Made by a program: the position numbers and the translations under genes | The notes under the pieces: model-generated | The model's input: only the letters and a program-made list of their open reading frames with translations | The model's database searches: none | Told to the model about the DNA's origin: nothing | DNA from: a virus | Virus record (IMG/VR): IMGVR_UViG_3300033156_000563 | Span: 1-33,555 of that record | Strand: one strand, 5' to 3' | Length of the DNA: 33,555 nt | In this document: positions 20,389-28,531 of the stretch, one piece after another | How the letters are laid out: each line of letters starts with the position of its first letter | Numbering within the stretch: the first letter of the stretch is position 1

Positions 20389-21117
20389 ATGGAAACGCAA
20401 CTGCCGCTCTGGCAGACGAGCGACGGGCATGAACGCCGCCCGTTGACCGTTCGTGAACTGCCAGAGAGTGAGCATCCAGTCAACCGGCTGCAGAAGTATG
20501 GCCCCGGGGCGCTGAGCAACACTGAGTTGCTGGCGCTCCTTCTCGGTAATGCTCAGCAACTCGACGCCGCGTCGCGCTTGCTGGCAAGCTTCGAGGGCCT
20601 GGCAGGGGTAGCGAAAGCTACCCCTGCTGAGCTTGAACAGCAACCGGGCATCGGGGCTGTCATCGCTGTCCGCATCAAGGCTGCATTCGAGCTGGGCCGG
20701 CGATTGATCATCGAGCGCAATTTCGCAGACCGGCCCCAGGTATTCAAGCCACAGGATGCCGCCAATCTCCTCATACCTGAGATGAGCTTGCTGGACCAAG
20801 AGCAGCTTCGCGTCATGTTGCTGGATTCCAAACATCATGTCCTGGCTGTCCAGACCATCTATGTCGGTTCAGTCCACACTGTCATGGTCCGCGTCTCGGA
20901 GATTTTCCGTGATGCGATCAGGCGCAACTGCCCGGCGATCATCGTTGCCCACAACCACCCAAGTGGCGACCCAACGCCCAGCCCAGAGGACGTTACCCTG
21001 ACGAAAGAGATCGCTGAGGCAGGCAAACTCATGGACATTCAGGTAGTGGACCACCTGATCATCGGTTCAGGTCACTATGTCAGCATGAAGGAAAGGGGGC
21101 TGGGGTTCAATGGCTGA
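20389..21117 (+). CDS. radC: RadC-family JAMM domain protein
   Basis: This 242-residue protein starts at ATG 20389 (GAGAGGAGGTGGCG). Near residue 85, ELEQQPGIGAVIAVRIKAAF is the helix-hairpin-helix of RadC. The metal-binding JAMM motif is HNHPSGDPTPSPED, starting at residue 188. Mobile elements often carry RadC-like proteins; the activity is still debated, and a role in repair, recombination or antirestriction has been suggested. It lies in an early operon just before an overlapping gene. The domain identity is very clear. Confidence 0.9.
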   Translation: METQLPLWQTSDGHERRPLTVRELPESEHPVNRLQKYGPGALSNTELLALLLGNAQQLDAASRLLASFEGLAGVAKATPAELEQQPGIGAVIAVRIKAAFELGRRLIIERNFADRPQVFKPQDAANLLIPEMSLLDQEQLRVMLLDSKHHVLAVQTIYVGSVHTVMVRVSEIFRDAIRRNCPAIIVAHNHPSGDPTPSPEDVTLTKEIAEAGKLMDIQVVDHLIIGSGHYVSMKERGLGFNG

Positions 21118-21568
21118 CAATCTAGTCATATCCTTCAAGGCTGTTGGTGATGGTCGCGTGCTCGCCACCGTCAACGGCAAGTCATACACGGTGCTGGCGG
21201 CGTATGAGCACTGGCGAGCCGGGGGCTGGTTCTTCCTGGCCCTCGCCGGTCGCACACCGCTCAAACCTGATGACCTGGACAAGCACTGGAAGGTCATCAG
21301 GCAAGGCAACATCTACTTCGCCTTTGCCGAGCGGCTATTCAGCTACCACCTGATAGACATGGAGCGGGACCCCCCGGACGACTGCGATTGGCCGCGCCTC
21401 AAGGCCGCGCCCGAGCAGTTTGCCGTCGTGGGACCAACAGAGGAGGCGATCAATACGCAGATCGATCTCATCGTCCAGCAGTATTCGCTAACGGGCCGTG
21501 TGCGCCTGTGGGACGCGGTCCAGCCAACCTATGGAGACTGGCCGAAAGCACGCCTGGTTGCATTCTAG
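21110..21568 (+). CDS. hypothetical protein overlapping RadC
   Basis: This 152-residue protein starts MADNLVISFKAVGDGRVLAT, then VNGKSYTVLAAYEHWRAGGW. It reads as a mixed alpha-beta protein with many aromatic residues in the middle (IRQGNIYFAFAERLFSYHL). It overlaps RadC by 8 bases, so translation is coupled. I cannot assign a family. Confidence 0.5.
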   Translation: MADNLVISFKAVGDGRVLATVNGKSYTVLAAYEHWRAGGWFFLALAGRTPLKPDDLDKHWKVIRQGNIYFAFAERLFSYHLIDMERDPPDDCDWPRLKAAPEQFAVVGPTEEAINTQIDLIVQQYSLTGRVRLWDAVQPTYGDWPKARLVAF

Positions 21569-21587
21569 CTTATGAAGGGAGGGGCAC

Positions 21588-21884
21588 ATGAAGAGGGAGT
21601 ACAGAATAGAGATCAGCATCTGGCCCAAGCTACTGGCCGTCAACATCGACCTGCCACCCCGTGCAGGGATGACAGGCTGGCGATTCTCGATCATGCTCCG
21701 TCGCAGGCACAGATTCATCAACATCTTTCCTGGGAACATCTATGCCATTGGTCCATTCGTGGTGTGGCGCACTGTCAACTCTGCCTACGCCAACTGTCCA
21801 GTGTGCGGCAAGCTAAATCACGTCCACTGTTCCTCCTGCGGGGCAGAGATCGATGCATGGCGATGGACGGGTATCTATGACTGA
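21588..21884 (+). CDS. hypothetical protein with C-terminal zinc ribbon
   Basis: This 98-residue protein starts MKREYRIEISIWPKLLAVNI and ends with NCPVCGKLNHVHCSSCGAEI, a CxxC...CxxC zinc unit followed by DAWRWTGIYD. The first half has hydrophobic and arginine-rich stretches. ATG 21588 has AAGGGAGGGGCAC. It lies directly before the methyltransferase-helicase gene. Confidence 0.55.
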   Translation: MKREYRIEISIWPKLLAVNIDLPPRAGMTGWRFSIMLRRRHRFINIFPGNIYAIGPFVVWRTVNSAYANCPVCGKLNHVHCSSCGAEIDAWRWTGIYD

Positions 21885-21898
21885 GAAAGGAGGAGACA

Positions 21899-24800
21899 GT
21901 GCAGGAAGACTTTGATGCTGCTTTCAGTGTCAGCGGCTTCAAGGCGGCAGTGTTCAAGCCGCAGTTCGGCAACGCGCACCAGCAATACTTCACCCCGAAA
22001 TGGCTGGCTGAAGCCATGTGCCAGATCGCCGAACATGCCTTCCACAGCGAGCCACAGGGGCAGCATGGGCATGTCACCCTGAATGTCCTTGACCCCACTG
22101 CTGGCTCTGGACGACTGCTGGTGCCCTTCAAGAAGAACGGGCATCGCGTGATCGGCATCGAGCTTGACGAGCGCCTTGCCCGTGTCGCTACCAGGGCGCT
22201 GGGGAAGAAGGCGGTGCGTCGGGGCGACATCATGGTCTACGCCCCCCTCATCTCCAGCAAAAGCTGGCAGGTGGTTGTCACCAACCCGCCTTTCGGCCTG
22301 TGGTGGCCGACCACAAACGTGCACCGTCGCCGGTACCAGCTTGCCACTGGCGAGAACGTGGAGAGCCAGCACTTCATCCTGAACCTGGCCCATGACGTGC
22401 TCAACTACAACAATGGGCTCTTGCTTGGCATCTTCTCCGGCAAGTTCTTTGACAAGAACCCCAAGGCCCGCCAGTTCCTGGGCAAGAATTTCCAGATCAT
22501 CGCTCTCCTGACTCTGCCCAAGCCGTTCAAGGACGAGTACGGCATCGACGTGGACGCCGCCTTCGTGGTGGCCACCGGGGACAGCAGCTATACCTCAAAG
22601 AGAGAGATTCCCCTGGAGGGTGTCTTTGAGGGTGATGGGCCGATGCTTGTCAGGCAGGTCTGTGACGCTTTTGACCAGGTTCGCACAATGAACCCGAGCT
22701 ATACTTCTTCCTACATCTCTTACCTCGCGACGCCCTATCTCCGTGGCAATCCAGACGTCCCCAACCTGGACATGGCGGTGGACGTGGGACCGATGACCCT
22801 GCACCTCAAACTGACCGCCCGGGGGATAAGCCCTCAGAACAATTGGGCTTCCATCTGGCTCAAGTTCTACAACTCCCTGCCGGTCCAAGACTATGACATC
22901 GCCCAGGGCACCTACGCCCCACTGGGCGAGGCTCGGGGTTCCTTGCCCAACATCCTGATCAACGGTGTGGAGACCACCCGCCGTCGCCTGACCGAGCTCG
23001 GCTTCGAGGTCACACTGACGGACCACGACGCCCAACAGATCGAGCTCCGCGCACGGCGCTACGAGCGGGACCGGCTGCCGGTTCGGGAATTGGAACCGAT
23101 GGAGTACCTGGCCTACTATGAGGACGGCCCCATCACCGCCAGGGCCACCGTCAGATTGCCGGACGGCACGCTGATCCCAGAGGGCACCACCTACGAGCTA
23201 CGGAGCCGCTGGTTTCGGCAGGAAGAACAGGCCGGCGCGGAGGAAGAAAAGGGCAAGGGATCAAAGAGGTACGTTCAGCGCACCTACGTGGACCGGGGTT
23301 ACCTGGTGCTGCGCTTCACACCAGGAATCGGCCTGCCTCCGTTTACCGTCAGCGAGGTCGAGCCCCAGAAGGTCAAGGCTGTGGTAGATGCCTTTGGCTT
23401 GCCCGAGGTCAAGACCGTAGACGACACGCCAGACCTGATTGCTTGGAAGAATCGATTGGTCACATTTATGGACCAGCACCAGGAGGCCGCTGGCGGTCGC
23501 CGCTTGTATCCCATCCAGGCCCTGGACGTGGCCCGCATGGCCACCAAGTCTTCCGTTGCCCTGTTGTACGAAATGGGAGGCGGCAAGACAGCGACCATCG
23601 CTCACTGGGCGACGATGCGCAGTTACCGCGACGTGCTGATCGTCACCCCGGCCTCGGTGGTGTCTGGCATCATCGAGGACCTGAACAACTGGGGATTCCC
23701 GGCCCGGCGTCTTGACCACAAGCTGGTCTCCAATCTGAAGGCTCGCAAGCGCCAGCACCGGCTCGCGCGTGAACGGGTGAAGGCTGCGGCCCAGGCTCGG
23801 AGTGAGGAACAGAAGAACATCGTACATTATGAAAAGTGTCGTGTTGACACTGAGAAGAAGCTGGCCCGCAAGAAGCGGCACCTACGGAATCTGCGGGCCA
23901 TCCAGGCCAAGGGCAAGGGACGACCGGAAATCCAGAAGGAGATCGACGAGACGGCTTTCCTGGTTTCGGAACTCACCGACCAGCTTGCTGACATCTATGA
24001 TGCCCTGGGCGATGTCTATGAGCCCCCCCAGGAAACGCCCAACTTCTACGTCACCAGTTATCAGGACCTGAGCCTGGGCGACCACCTGGGCATCTTTGAC
24101 CCCTGGGACCACGACCACTTTGACCGCCAGGGCAACTACCTGGGCACGGTCAGTGATCTGCGGGGAGCCAGGTGCACGTGCGGTTCCCCACGCAAGAAGG
24201 CACTCCCTGTGTGTCCCAAATGCGGCACTCCGTGGCGCGGGGAGAACAGCGGCGGTGGCCGCGTCTGCCGAAAGTGCGGCTACGTGGCCTGGACCATGGG
24301 TAAGGCGCCGGTCCACATACTGCCAGAAATGAGTAAGGACGCGCCGCGCAAGCAGCAGATCGAGACACGCAAGAGGCGCATCGAGATTCTGAAACAGCGT
24401 CGCACGGCACTCACCGATGAGGGCCTGTCCACTCCGCGCCAGTCACCCCTTGCTCCCAGGATCAGGGCGCTATTCTCCTGCGTCATCCTGGACGAGGGCC
24501 AAGACGCCAAGTCCAAACTCAGCCTGCGGGGCGCGGCGGCCCGGAGCCTGCGGGCCAGGGGCCGCGCCATCCTGACCGGCACCTGGATGAAGGGCTATGT
24601 CCATGACCTGTTCTGGACCGCTGGTTGGCTGCTCGGTTTCGGCTCTCCCCTGTGGCCCTTCCCCTACAGGGGCGGCTCGGCCCGCTTCCTCAAGCAGTTT
24701 GGGACCTACGAGTATGTCACCAAAGAGTTTGCCAACAGTCTTGAGGTGGGCAAGCGCAAGCTGATCCCCTCCGTCTCCAACCTGAACCGCCTCTGGAAAC

Positions 24801-25939
24801 TGCTGTCGCCGGTCTCCATCCGTCGCCTGAAAGAGGACTTTTTGGAGGACCTGCCGCCCAAGCACCGGCACATCCAGTGGCTTGAGATCACCGGACAACA
24901 TGCCGTGCTGGCGAACCGCGTGACCGAGATGATGAAGGAGGTGCTCACCGCCGAGATGCGCAAGGCTGACCCCAATATGGGCGCCATCAGCGCCGCCCTG
25001 TGGTGGGGCCGCTACGTCGCCTCCTGCCCCAACGAGTACGGCGCCCTGCACTTTGCCGGCGCCTGGGGCTTCAAGGTGAACGTTGACGAGATCTCGCCGG
25101 GAAGGGCCAAGGCTATCCTGGCACAAATGCGGATGCAGAACGCCTACATCCTGCCCCGCCCGGGCCACAGGGCGGGCTACAACTTCAACAAGGTGCAGGA
25201 GACGCTCAAGCTGGTCCAGCAGATCAAGGCCAAGGGTGAGAAGGTCATCGTCTTCACCAGCCTGCGGGGCCTGTACCGCACGCTGGAGGCTGCCTTCAAG
25301 GATTTCGCCATCCCCTTCGTGGGTATGGATGGTGTGCCCACCCGGCGGCGCAACGACGTGGTGCGCCAGTTTGAGGCCGGCGACGCGACCGTTCTCCTAG
25401 CCGGGACCGGCACGCTGAACCGGGGCGTCACCGTCAACGGTGCGAACAACATCATCATCCTCAACCTGGAATGGAGCCCCGAGACAACTCTACAGGCCGA
25501 GGACCGCTGCCACCGGCCGGGGCAGACCAAAGAGGTTCACGTCTACTACCTGCTATCGCAGAACAGTGTGGACGAGCAGATGTGGGAACTGGTGAGCCAG
25601 AAGTGGTCGGCCCAGCAGGCGGTCCAGGACCGGAAGGCGGAGCACAAGTCGGTCGAGGCCATCCTGGCTGATGCGGCGCTGGCTAACGCGCAACTGGCCG
25701 TCGCCAAGGCCGTTCTGGCCGACTTGACAGCACCCAGGCCAGAGAAGGAACCAGAGCCCGCGACTCCCACTGTCGAAGGCGCCACTTCCTGGTTGGAGAT
25801 CAGCAAGGCCCATGTGCAACGCAGCCAGGCCAGGAAGAAGAACAAGGCTCCCGTTGTCTTCTACAGGGACCTGGGCAAGACGGTCAAGATTTCCTCTATG
25901 GAACCGGTCCAGCTAGCGATGTTCGAAGTTACGACTTGA
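21899..25939 (+). CDS. N6-adenine methyltransferase fused to SNF2-like helicase
   Basis: This 1346-residue protein starts with GTG 21899 after AAAGGAGGAGACA. QYFTP at 29-33, DPTAGSG at 65-71 and NPPF at 129-132 form an adenine-N6 methyltransferase domain. A middle part of about 300 residues is unassigned. EMGGGKT (558-564, Walker A), DEGQ (865-868), LTGTW (892-896) and the late block FTSLRGLYRTLEA to QAEDRCHRPGQ (1199-1209) are SF2 helicase motifs of SNF2 type. A zinc ribbon with repeated CxxC lies near 759-800. Mobile-element proteins of this pairing, such as phage P1 DarB-like proteins, act against host restriction; that role is inferred here. A promoter sits at its end. Confidence 0.85.
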   Translation: MQEDFDAAFSVSGFKAAVFKPQFGNAHQQYFTPKWLAEAMCQIAEHAFHSEPQGQHGHVTLNVLDPTAGSGRLLVPFKKNGHRVIGIELDERLARVATRALGKKAVRRGDIMVYAPLISSKSWQVVVTNPPFGLWWPTTNVHRRRYQLATGENVESQHFILNLAHDVLNYNNGLLLGIFSGKFFDKNPKARQFLGKNFQIIALLTLPKPFKDEYGIDVDAAFVVATGDSSYTSKREIPLEGVFEGDGPMLVRQVCDAFDQVRTMNPSYTSSYISYLATPYLRGNPDVPNLDMAVDVGPMTLHLKLTARGISPQNNWASIWLKFYNSLPVQDYDIAQGTYAPLGEARGSLPNILINGVETTRRRLTELGFEVTLTDHDAQQIELRARRYERDRLPVRELEPMEYLAYYEDGPITARATVRLPDGTLIPEGTTYELRSRWFRQEEQAGAEEEKGKGSKRYVQRTYVDRGYLVLRFTPGIGLPPFTVSEVEPQKVKAVVDAFGLPEVKTVDDTPDLIAWKNRLVTFMDQHQEAAGGRRLYPIQALDVARMATKSSVALLYEMGGGKTATIAHWATMRSYRDVLIVTPASVVSGIIEDLNNWGFPARRLDHKLVSNLKARKRQHRLARERVKAAAQARSEEQKNIVHYEKCRVDTEKKLARKKRHLRNLRAIQAKGKGRPEIQKEIDETAFLVSELTDQLADIYDALGDVYEPPQETPNFYVTSYQDLSLGDHLGIFDPWDHDHFDRQGNYLGTVSDLRGARCTCGSPRKKALPVCPKCGTPWRGENSGGGRVCRKCGYVAWTMGKAPVHILPEMSKDAPRKQQIETRKRRIEILKQRRTALTDEGLSTPRQSPLAPRIRALFSCVILDEGQDAKSKLSLRGAAARSLRARGRAILTGTWMKGYVHDLFWTAGWLLGFGSPLWPFPYRGGSARFLKQFGTYEYVTKEFANSLEVGKRKLIPSVSNLNRLWKLLSPVSIRRLKEDFLEDLPPKHRHIQWLEITGQHAVLANRVTEMMKEVLTAEMRKADPNMGAISAALWWGRYVASCPNEYGALHFAGAWGFKVNVDEISPGRAKAILAQMRMQNAYILPRPGHRAGYNFNKVQETLKLVQQIKAKGEKVIVFTSLRGLYRTLEAAFKDFAIPFVGMDGVPTRRRNDVVRQFEAGDATVLLAGTGTLNRGVTVNGANNIIILNLEWSPETTLQAEDRCHRPGQTKEVHVYYLLSQNSVDEQMWELVSQKWSAQQAVQDRKAEHKSVEAILADAALANAQLAVAKAVLADLTAPRPEKEPEPATPTVEGATSWLEISKAHVQRSQARKKNKAPVVFYRDLGKTVKISSMEPVQLAMFEVTT

Positions 25940-25965
25940 CAACGCGACATGATTTCTGATAAGAT
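25936..25965 (+). promoter_or_regulatory. promoter overlapping a gene end (TTGACA-N18-TAAGAT)
   Basis: TTGACA (25936-25941) overlaps the TGA stop of the methyltransferase-helicase gene. After 18 bases comes TAAGAT (25960-25965). It would serve the next small DNA-binding gene and the replication block after it. Confidence 0.5.
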
Positions 25966-25983
25966 GATGTACAATATACCGCC

Positions 25984-26274
25984 TTGACTCAGAAATGGAA
26001 CATTATGGAGCAAGAGATTCTTCAAGCAATCAAAAGTCGTCGTGAAATGACAGGGGGAAGGGTCGGTCCATCAATCCGCGAGATTGAATCTGACACGGGC
26101 CGTGCGTTCGCAGGCATCCACAATAAGCTGATGCAGTTGATCGAGGATGGCCTGCTCTACGCTGCGTGGCTGGAAAATGGCAACGGGCGACGCCTTGTCC
26201 CCCGCAGCCTGGACATCACAGAAGAGGGGCTGCGGTATCTGGAGGCTGCTGATGAAAGCCTGGAAACGGCTTGA
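25984..26274 (+). CDS. LexA-like winged-helix DNA-binding protein
   Basis: This protein of up to 96 residues includes EQEILQAIKSRREMTGGRVG and PSIREIESDTGRAFAGIHNK, then LMQLIEDGLLYAAW. This resembles the N-terminal winged helix of LexA (S-x-R-E-I, then a turn, then V-x-x-H/K-L-x-x-L-x-x-x-G). No LexA protease domain is present. The start is TTG 25984 or ATG 26005, both with weak ribosome sites. It may regulate its operon from the promoter just upstream. Confidence 0.6.
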   Translation: MTQKWNIMEQEILQAIKSRREMTGGRVGPSIREIESDTGRAFAGIHNKLMQLIEDGLLYAAWLENGNGRRLVPRSLDITEEGLRYLEAADESLETA

Positions 26275-26569
26275 GAAGAAGGTGGCCCAGGAGGTCGGGG
26301 GGCGGCGCACAAGCCGCCCCTGGGCCGACCTGCCGGACGTGGAGAGCGACTGGCTGGTAGCAGAGTGCAAGCACCGCAAGAGCCTTCCCAAGTGGCTCAA
26401 GGATGCCCTGGCTCAGGCCAAGCGGTATGCTGGTCCCAGCCAACTTCCCATCGTTGTTCTCCATGAACGTTACCAGCGTGACAGCATGGTCCTGCTGTCA
26501 CTCAAGGACTTCACGGAGTGGTTCTGCAATGGCGAAGTGCCAGGCACCGAATTGCCCGAACAAGGATAA
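26252..26569 (+). CDS. PD-(D/E)xK-like nuclease, putative
   Basis: This 105-residue protein starts at ATG 26252 (GGAGGCTGCTG upstream) and overlaps its predecessor by 23 bases. VESDWLVAECKHRKSLPKWL has the E-x-K of restriction-type nucleases, and RTSRPWADLPDVE supplies the acidic residue upstream. ALAQAKRYAGPSQLPIVVLH continues the fold. The set resembles small resolvase-like nucleases of phage and archaeal type. It would cut DNA, possibly at branched intermediates. The assignment is motif-based. Confidence 0.6.
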   Translation: MKAWKRLEKKVAQEVGGRRTSRPWADLPDVESDWLVAECKHRKSLPKWLKDALAQAKRYAGPSQLPIVVLHERYQRDSMVLLSLKDFTEWFCNGEVPGTELPEQG

Positions 26570-26732
26570 GGATGTTGCCACAGGGCGGATCATCCACACG
26601 ATGTCAGGCCAGGTCATCGAGGGGATGTTTTGCATGAACTGTGCCCTCAAATTGCTGTATGAAGGTTCCCATGGGAACCTGGAGGTGATGAAGTGGCAAG
26701 GAAAAACGGACACAAGCAAGAGCAAGCGTTGA
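26529..26732 (+). CDS. small zinc-binding protein, overlapping
   Basis: This 67-residue protein starts at ATG 26529. It begins MAKCQAPNCPNKDKDVATGR and contains EGMFCMNCALKLLYEG, a C-x4-C...C-x2-C zinc unit, then a basic end. It overlaps both neighbours, with palindrome copy 9 inside it. It is weaker than the flanking genes, but the cysteine pattern is not random. Confidence 0.5.
   Translation: MAKCQAPNCPNKDKDVATGRIIHTMSGQVIEGMFCMNCALKLLYEGSHGNLEVMKWQGKTDTSKSKR
26664..26679. repeat. 16-bp palindrome copy 9, compensated variant (GGTTCCCATGGGAACC)
   Basis: Both arms change together (C4 to T and G13 to A), which keeps perfect symmetry. It ends 13 bases before the GTG start of the next gene and immediately precedes its ribosome site (GGAGGTGATGAA). 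Confidence 0.9.
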
Positions 26733-27925
26733 TCATCGGCCAGCCGCTCTCTGTTTTCCGGTACGATCCTGGAATCCAGCATCTGGACACAGCAGAGGTC
26801 GGCGTCAAGCAGGTCCTGGCCTATGGCATCACAGCCTTGTTGCAGGACGAATCCTGCGCTGACCTAATCGGCTTGCTTCCAGAACCCAATGGGCAGGAAC
26901 AGCCCTGGGAATACGCGGACCGTGCGCACACACACCTTCTCGGCGCCCTGGACGAGAAAGATCGCCGCAAGATTCGGGCGGCCATCATCGACCTGGGCAT
27001 GGACAGGGCAGACACGGCACGCCACTTGCTGTCTGTTGGGCGGCGGATCCTGGCCTGGCGGGTCTACACGGGTGACACCCTGGGAGGCAGTTGGATAGAC
27101 TCACCTTCCGGGGCCATGAGCTTTGACGAATGGTTGATGAACGTGAGCCGTAATGCCAGCAAGACTGAGCGAAGCAGGATTCGCACCGTCTGCAAGGCCC
27201 TGGCCTGGCTGATCGACAATGGGCGAGCGGACAAGTTACCAGAAGGCCCGGAGGAGGTGTTTCTCCCCGGCAACTGGCGCAGATGGTCCGCAGCCCTTGC
27301 CGCCGTCTGGCGCCGCAAGCTGACGCTGGACGAAGGCAACGAGAGCATACGTGACATTCTTGAGGCTGAGATTGATGACCTCCTGGAACGAGCCGGAGAC
27401 GAGACAATCACAGTCGCGGACTTTGAGGAGTACATCAAGCAGAACGGTGAGCCCCAGCTACCCCCCGTCATCATCGAGGAGGACCCCCAGGACCCTGATA
27501 CTGGTCTCTATCAGGGGACCATCACCTACGGCCCAGCCCAACGCTCGGCGCTGGTGAAGGATCAGCGCTTTGACGTTCGGCTAAGGGGCGAGACATACGG
27601 TGTGAGCAACCCGCGCATCGTCCAGTACCGCAAGGTCAGCCAGTATGTGTGCCGGAACTGTGGCGCAGCCACGGCCCAGAACAGTGACCACTGCCTGGCT
27701 TGCGGCGCATTTGACATGCTGGTCAGGTGGGATGCCTGGTCCGAGCGCGAATGGTCTGGATCAGAGTGGAGTGAGTGGCGGCACCTGGAAGAAGAACCTG
27801 AACGCGATGGGCACCTGATAAGCAGGCTGGCGGACGCCGACCTCGGAGTCGAGTACTGGCAATACGTAGATAATGGTCCCCATGGGGACCTCGAAGAGGA
27901 GGAAGAAAAAGATGGCACAGACTGA
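26693..27925 (+). CDS. early protein with C-terminal zinc ribbon, function unknown
   Basis: This 410-residue protein starts at GTG 26693 with GGAGGTGATGAA. The first 250 residues are helical (VSRNASKTERSRIRTVCKAL and so on). Near residue 318, YVCRNCGAATAQNSDHCLAC is a zinc ribbon. The end is very acidic (EEEEEKDGTD). No known family is recognised. It lies just before the initiator genes, and palindrome copy 10 lies in its 3' end. Confidence 0.5.
   Translation: MARKNGHKQEQALIIGQPLSVFRYDPGIQHLDTAEVGVKQVLAYGITALLQDESCADLIGLLPEPNGQEQPWEYADRAHTHLLGALDEKDRRKIRAAIIDLGMDRADTARHLLSVGRRILAWRVYTGDTLGGSWIDSPSGAMSFDEWLMNVSRNASKTERSRIRTVCKALAWLIDNGRADKLPEGPEEVFLPGNWRRWSAALAAVWRRKLTLDEGNESIRDILEAEIDDLLERAGDETITVADFEEYIKQNGEPQLPPVIIEEDPQDPDTGLYQGTITYGPAQRSALVKDQRFDVRLRGETYGVSNPRIVQYRKVSQYVCRNCGAATAQNSDHCLACGAFDMLVRWDAWSEREWSGSEWSEWRHLEEEPERDGHLISRLADADLGVEYWQYVDNGPHGDLEEEEEKDGTD
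27875..27890. repeat. 16-bp palindrome copy 10 (GGTCCCCATGGGGACC)
   Basis: An exact copy inside the end of the preceding gene (translated GPHGDL). It ends 21 bases before the ATG of the small winged-helix gene at 27912. Confidence 0.9.
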
Positions 27926-28190
27926 CAAGCTCATTCAGGCAGCGATGTTGGACCGGGCGCTGAGCGACAATGCATTTCGTACCTACCTCGTGTACCTCAT
28001 GCACGCTGACCCACAGGATGGCAAGTGTTACCTGTCTGGTGAGGAAGTTGCACATCTCGAGAACAGAACCGTAGGTACGATCTCCCACCACAATCGCGAG
28101 CTAGAGATCCTGGGATACATAAGGAGGGAACGGAGAATGGGCCTTCCGTCGGTAACAGAGATTTTGGACTATATGGGAGAGTCGAAATGA
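27912..28190 (+). CDS. stand-alone winged-helix paralog of the initiator
   Basis: This 92-residue protein starts at ATG 27912 (GAGGAGGAAGAAAAAG). Its core, LDRALSDNAFRTYLVYLMHA, then NRTVGTISHHNRELEILGYI, lines up with the N-terminal part of the initiator gene (LDDELSAEALRTLLVYTMFA and KKDVATITRHNQELERLGYI). It therefore appears to be a duplicated DNA-binding domain without the initiator's C-terminal half. It might bind the same origin sites and limit replication, or serve as a regulator. Confidence 0.65.
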   Translation: MAQTDKLIQAAMLDRALSDNAFRTYLVYLMHADPQDGKCYLSGEEVAHLENRTVGTISHHNRELEILGYIRRERRMGLPSVTEILDYMGESK

Positions 28191-28519
28191 ACTTCAACGG
28201 ACTTCAAATTCCCGTGACCATCGAGATACCCGCCGAACTGACTGACCAGATGCGGATCATGACAGGCAGTGAATTGAAGCTCGTCCTCTACATCCTGAAA
28301 CACACAGCGAGCTTGGGACGCAAGTACAAGCGCATCACCATCGACGAGTTTCAGAATGGCTGCAAGCGTGAAGATGGGACCCGGATTGACAGTGGAACGG
28401 GCCTCTCACGACCAAGTATCCTCGATGGCCTGAAACGGGCAGAGGAACACGGCTTCATTCTCACAGGGCTGGAACGTGACCGCCACGCGAACACCTATCG
28501 CACAAACATAATACTGTAA
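28187..28519 (+). CDS. winged-helix replication protein (O N-terminus-like)
   Basis: This 110-residue protein starts at ATG 28187 with a 4-base overlap (ATGA). ELTDQMRIMTGSELKLVLYI and GLSRPSILDGLKRAEEHGFI give the spacing of phage replication protein O-like N-terminal domains: a helical pair, then a recognition helix S-R-x-x-I-L-D-x-L-K-x-A. It sits in a row of three winged-helix genes before the loader. It could be an origin-binding or regulatory factor. Confidence 0.6.
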   Translation: MNFNGLQIPVTIEIPAELTDQMRIMTGSELKLVLYILKHTASLGRKYKRITIDEFQNGCKREDGTRIDSGTGLSRPSILDGLKRAEEHGFILTGLERDRHANTYRTNIIL

Positions 28520-28531
28520 CGGAGACAAGCA

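Noticed and set aside
24470-25168. 232-residue open frame on the minus strand
   Set aside because: It is antisense to the SNF2 helicase region, whose motifs are unambiguous.
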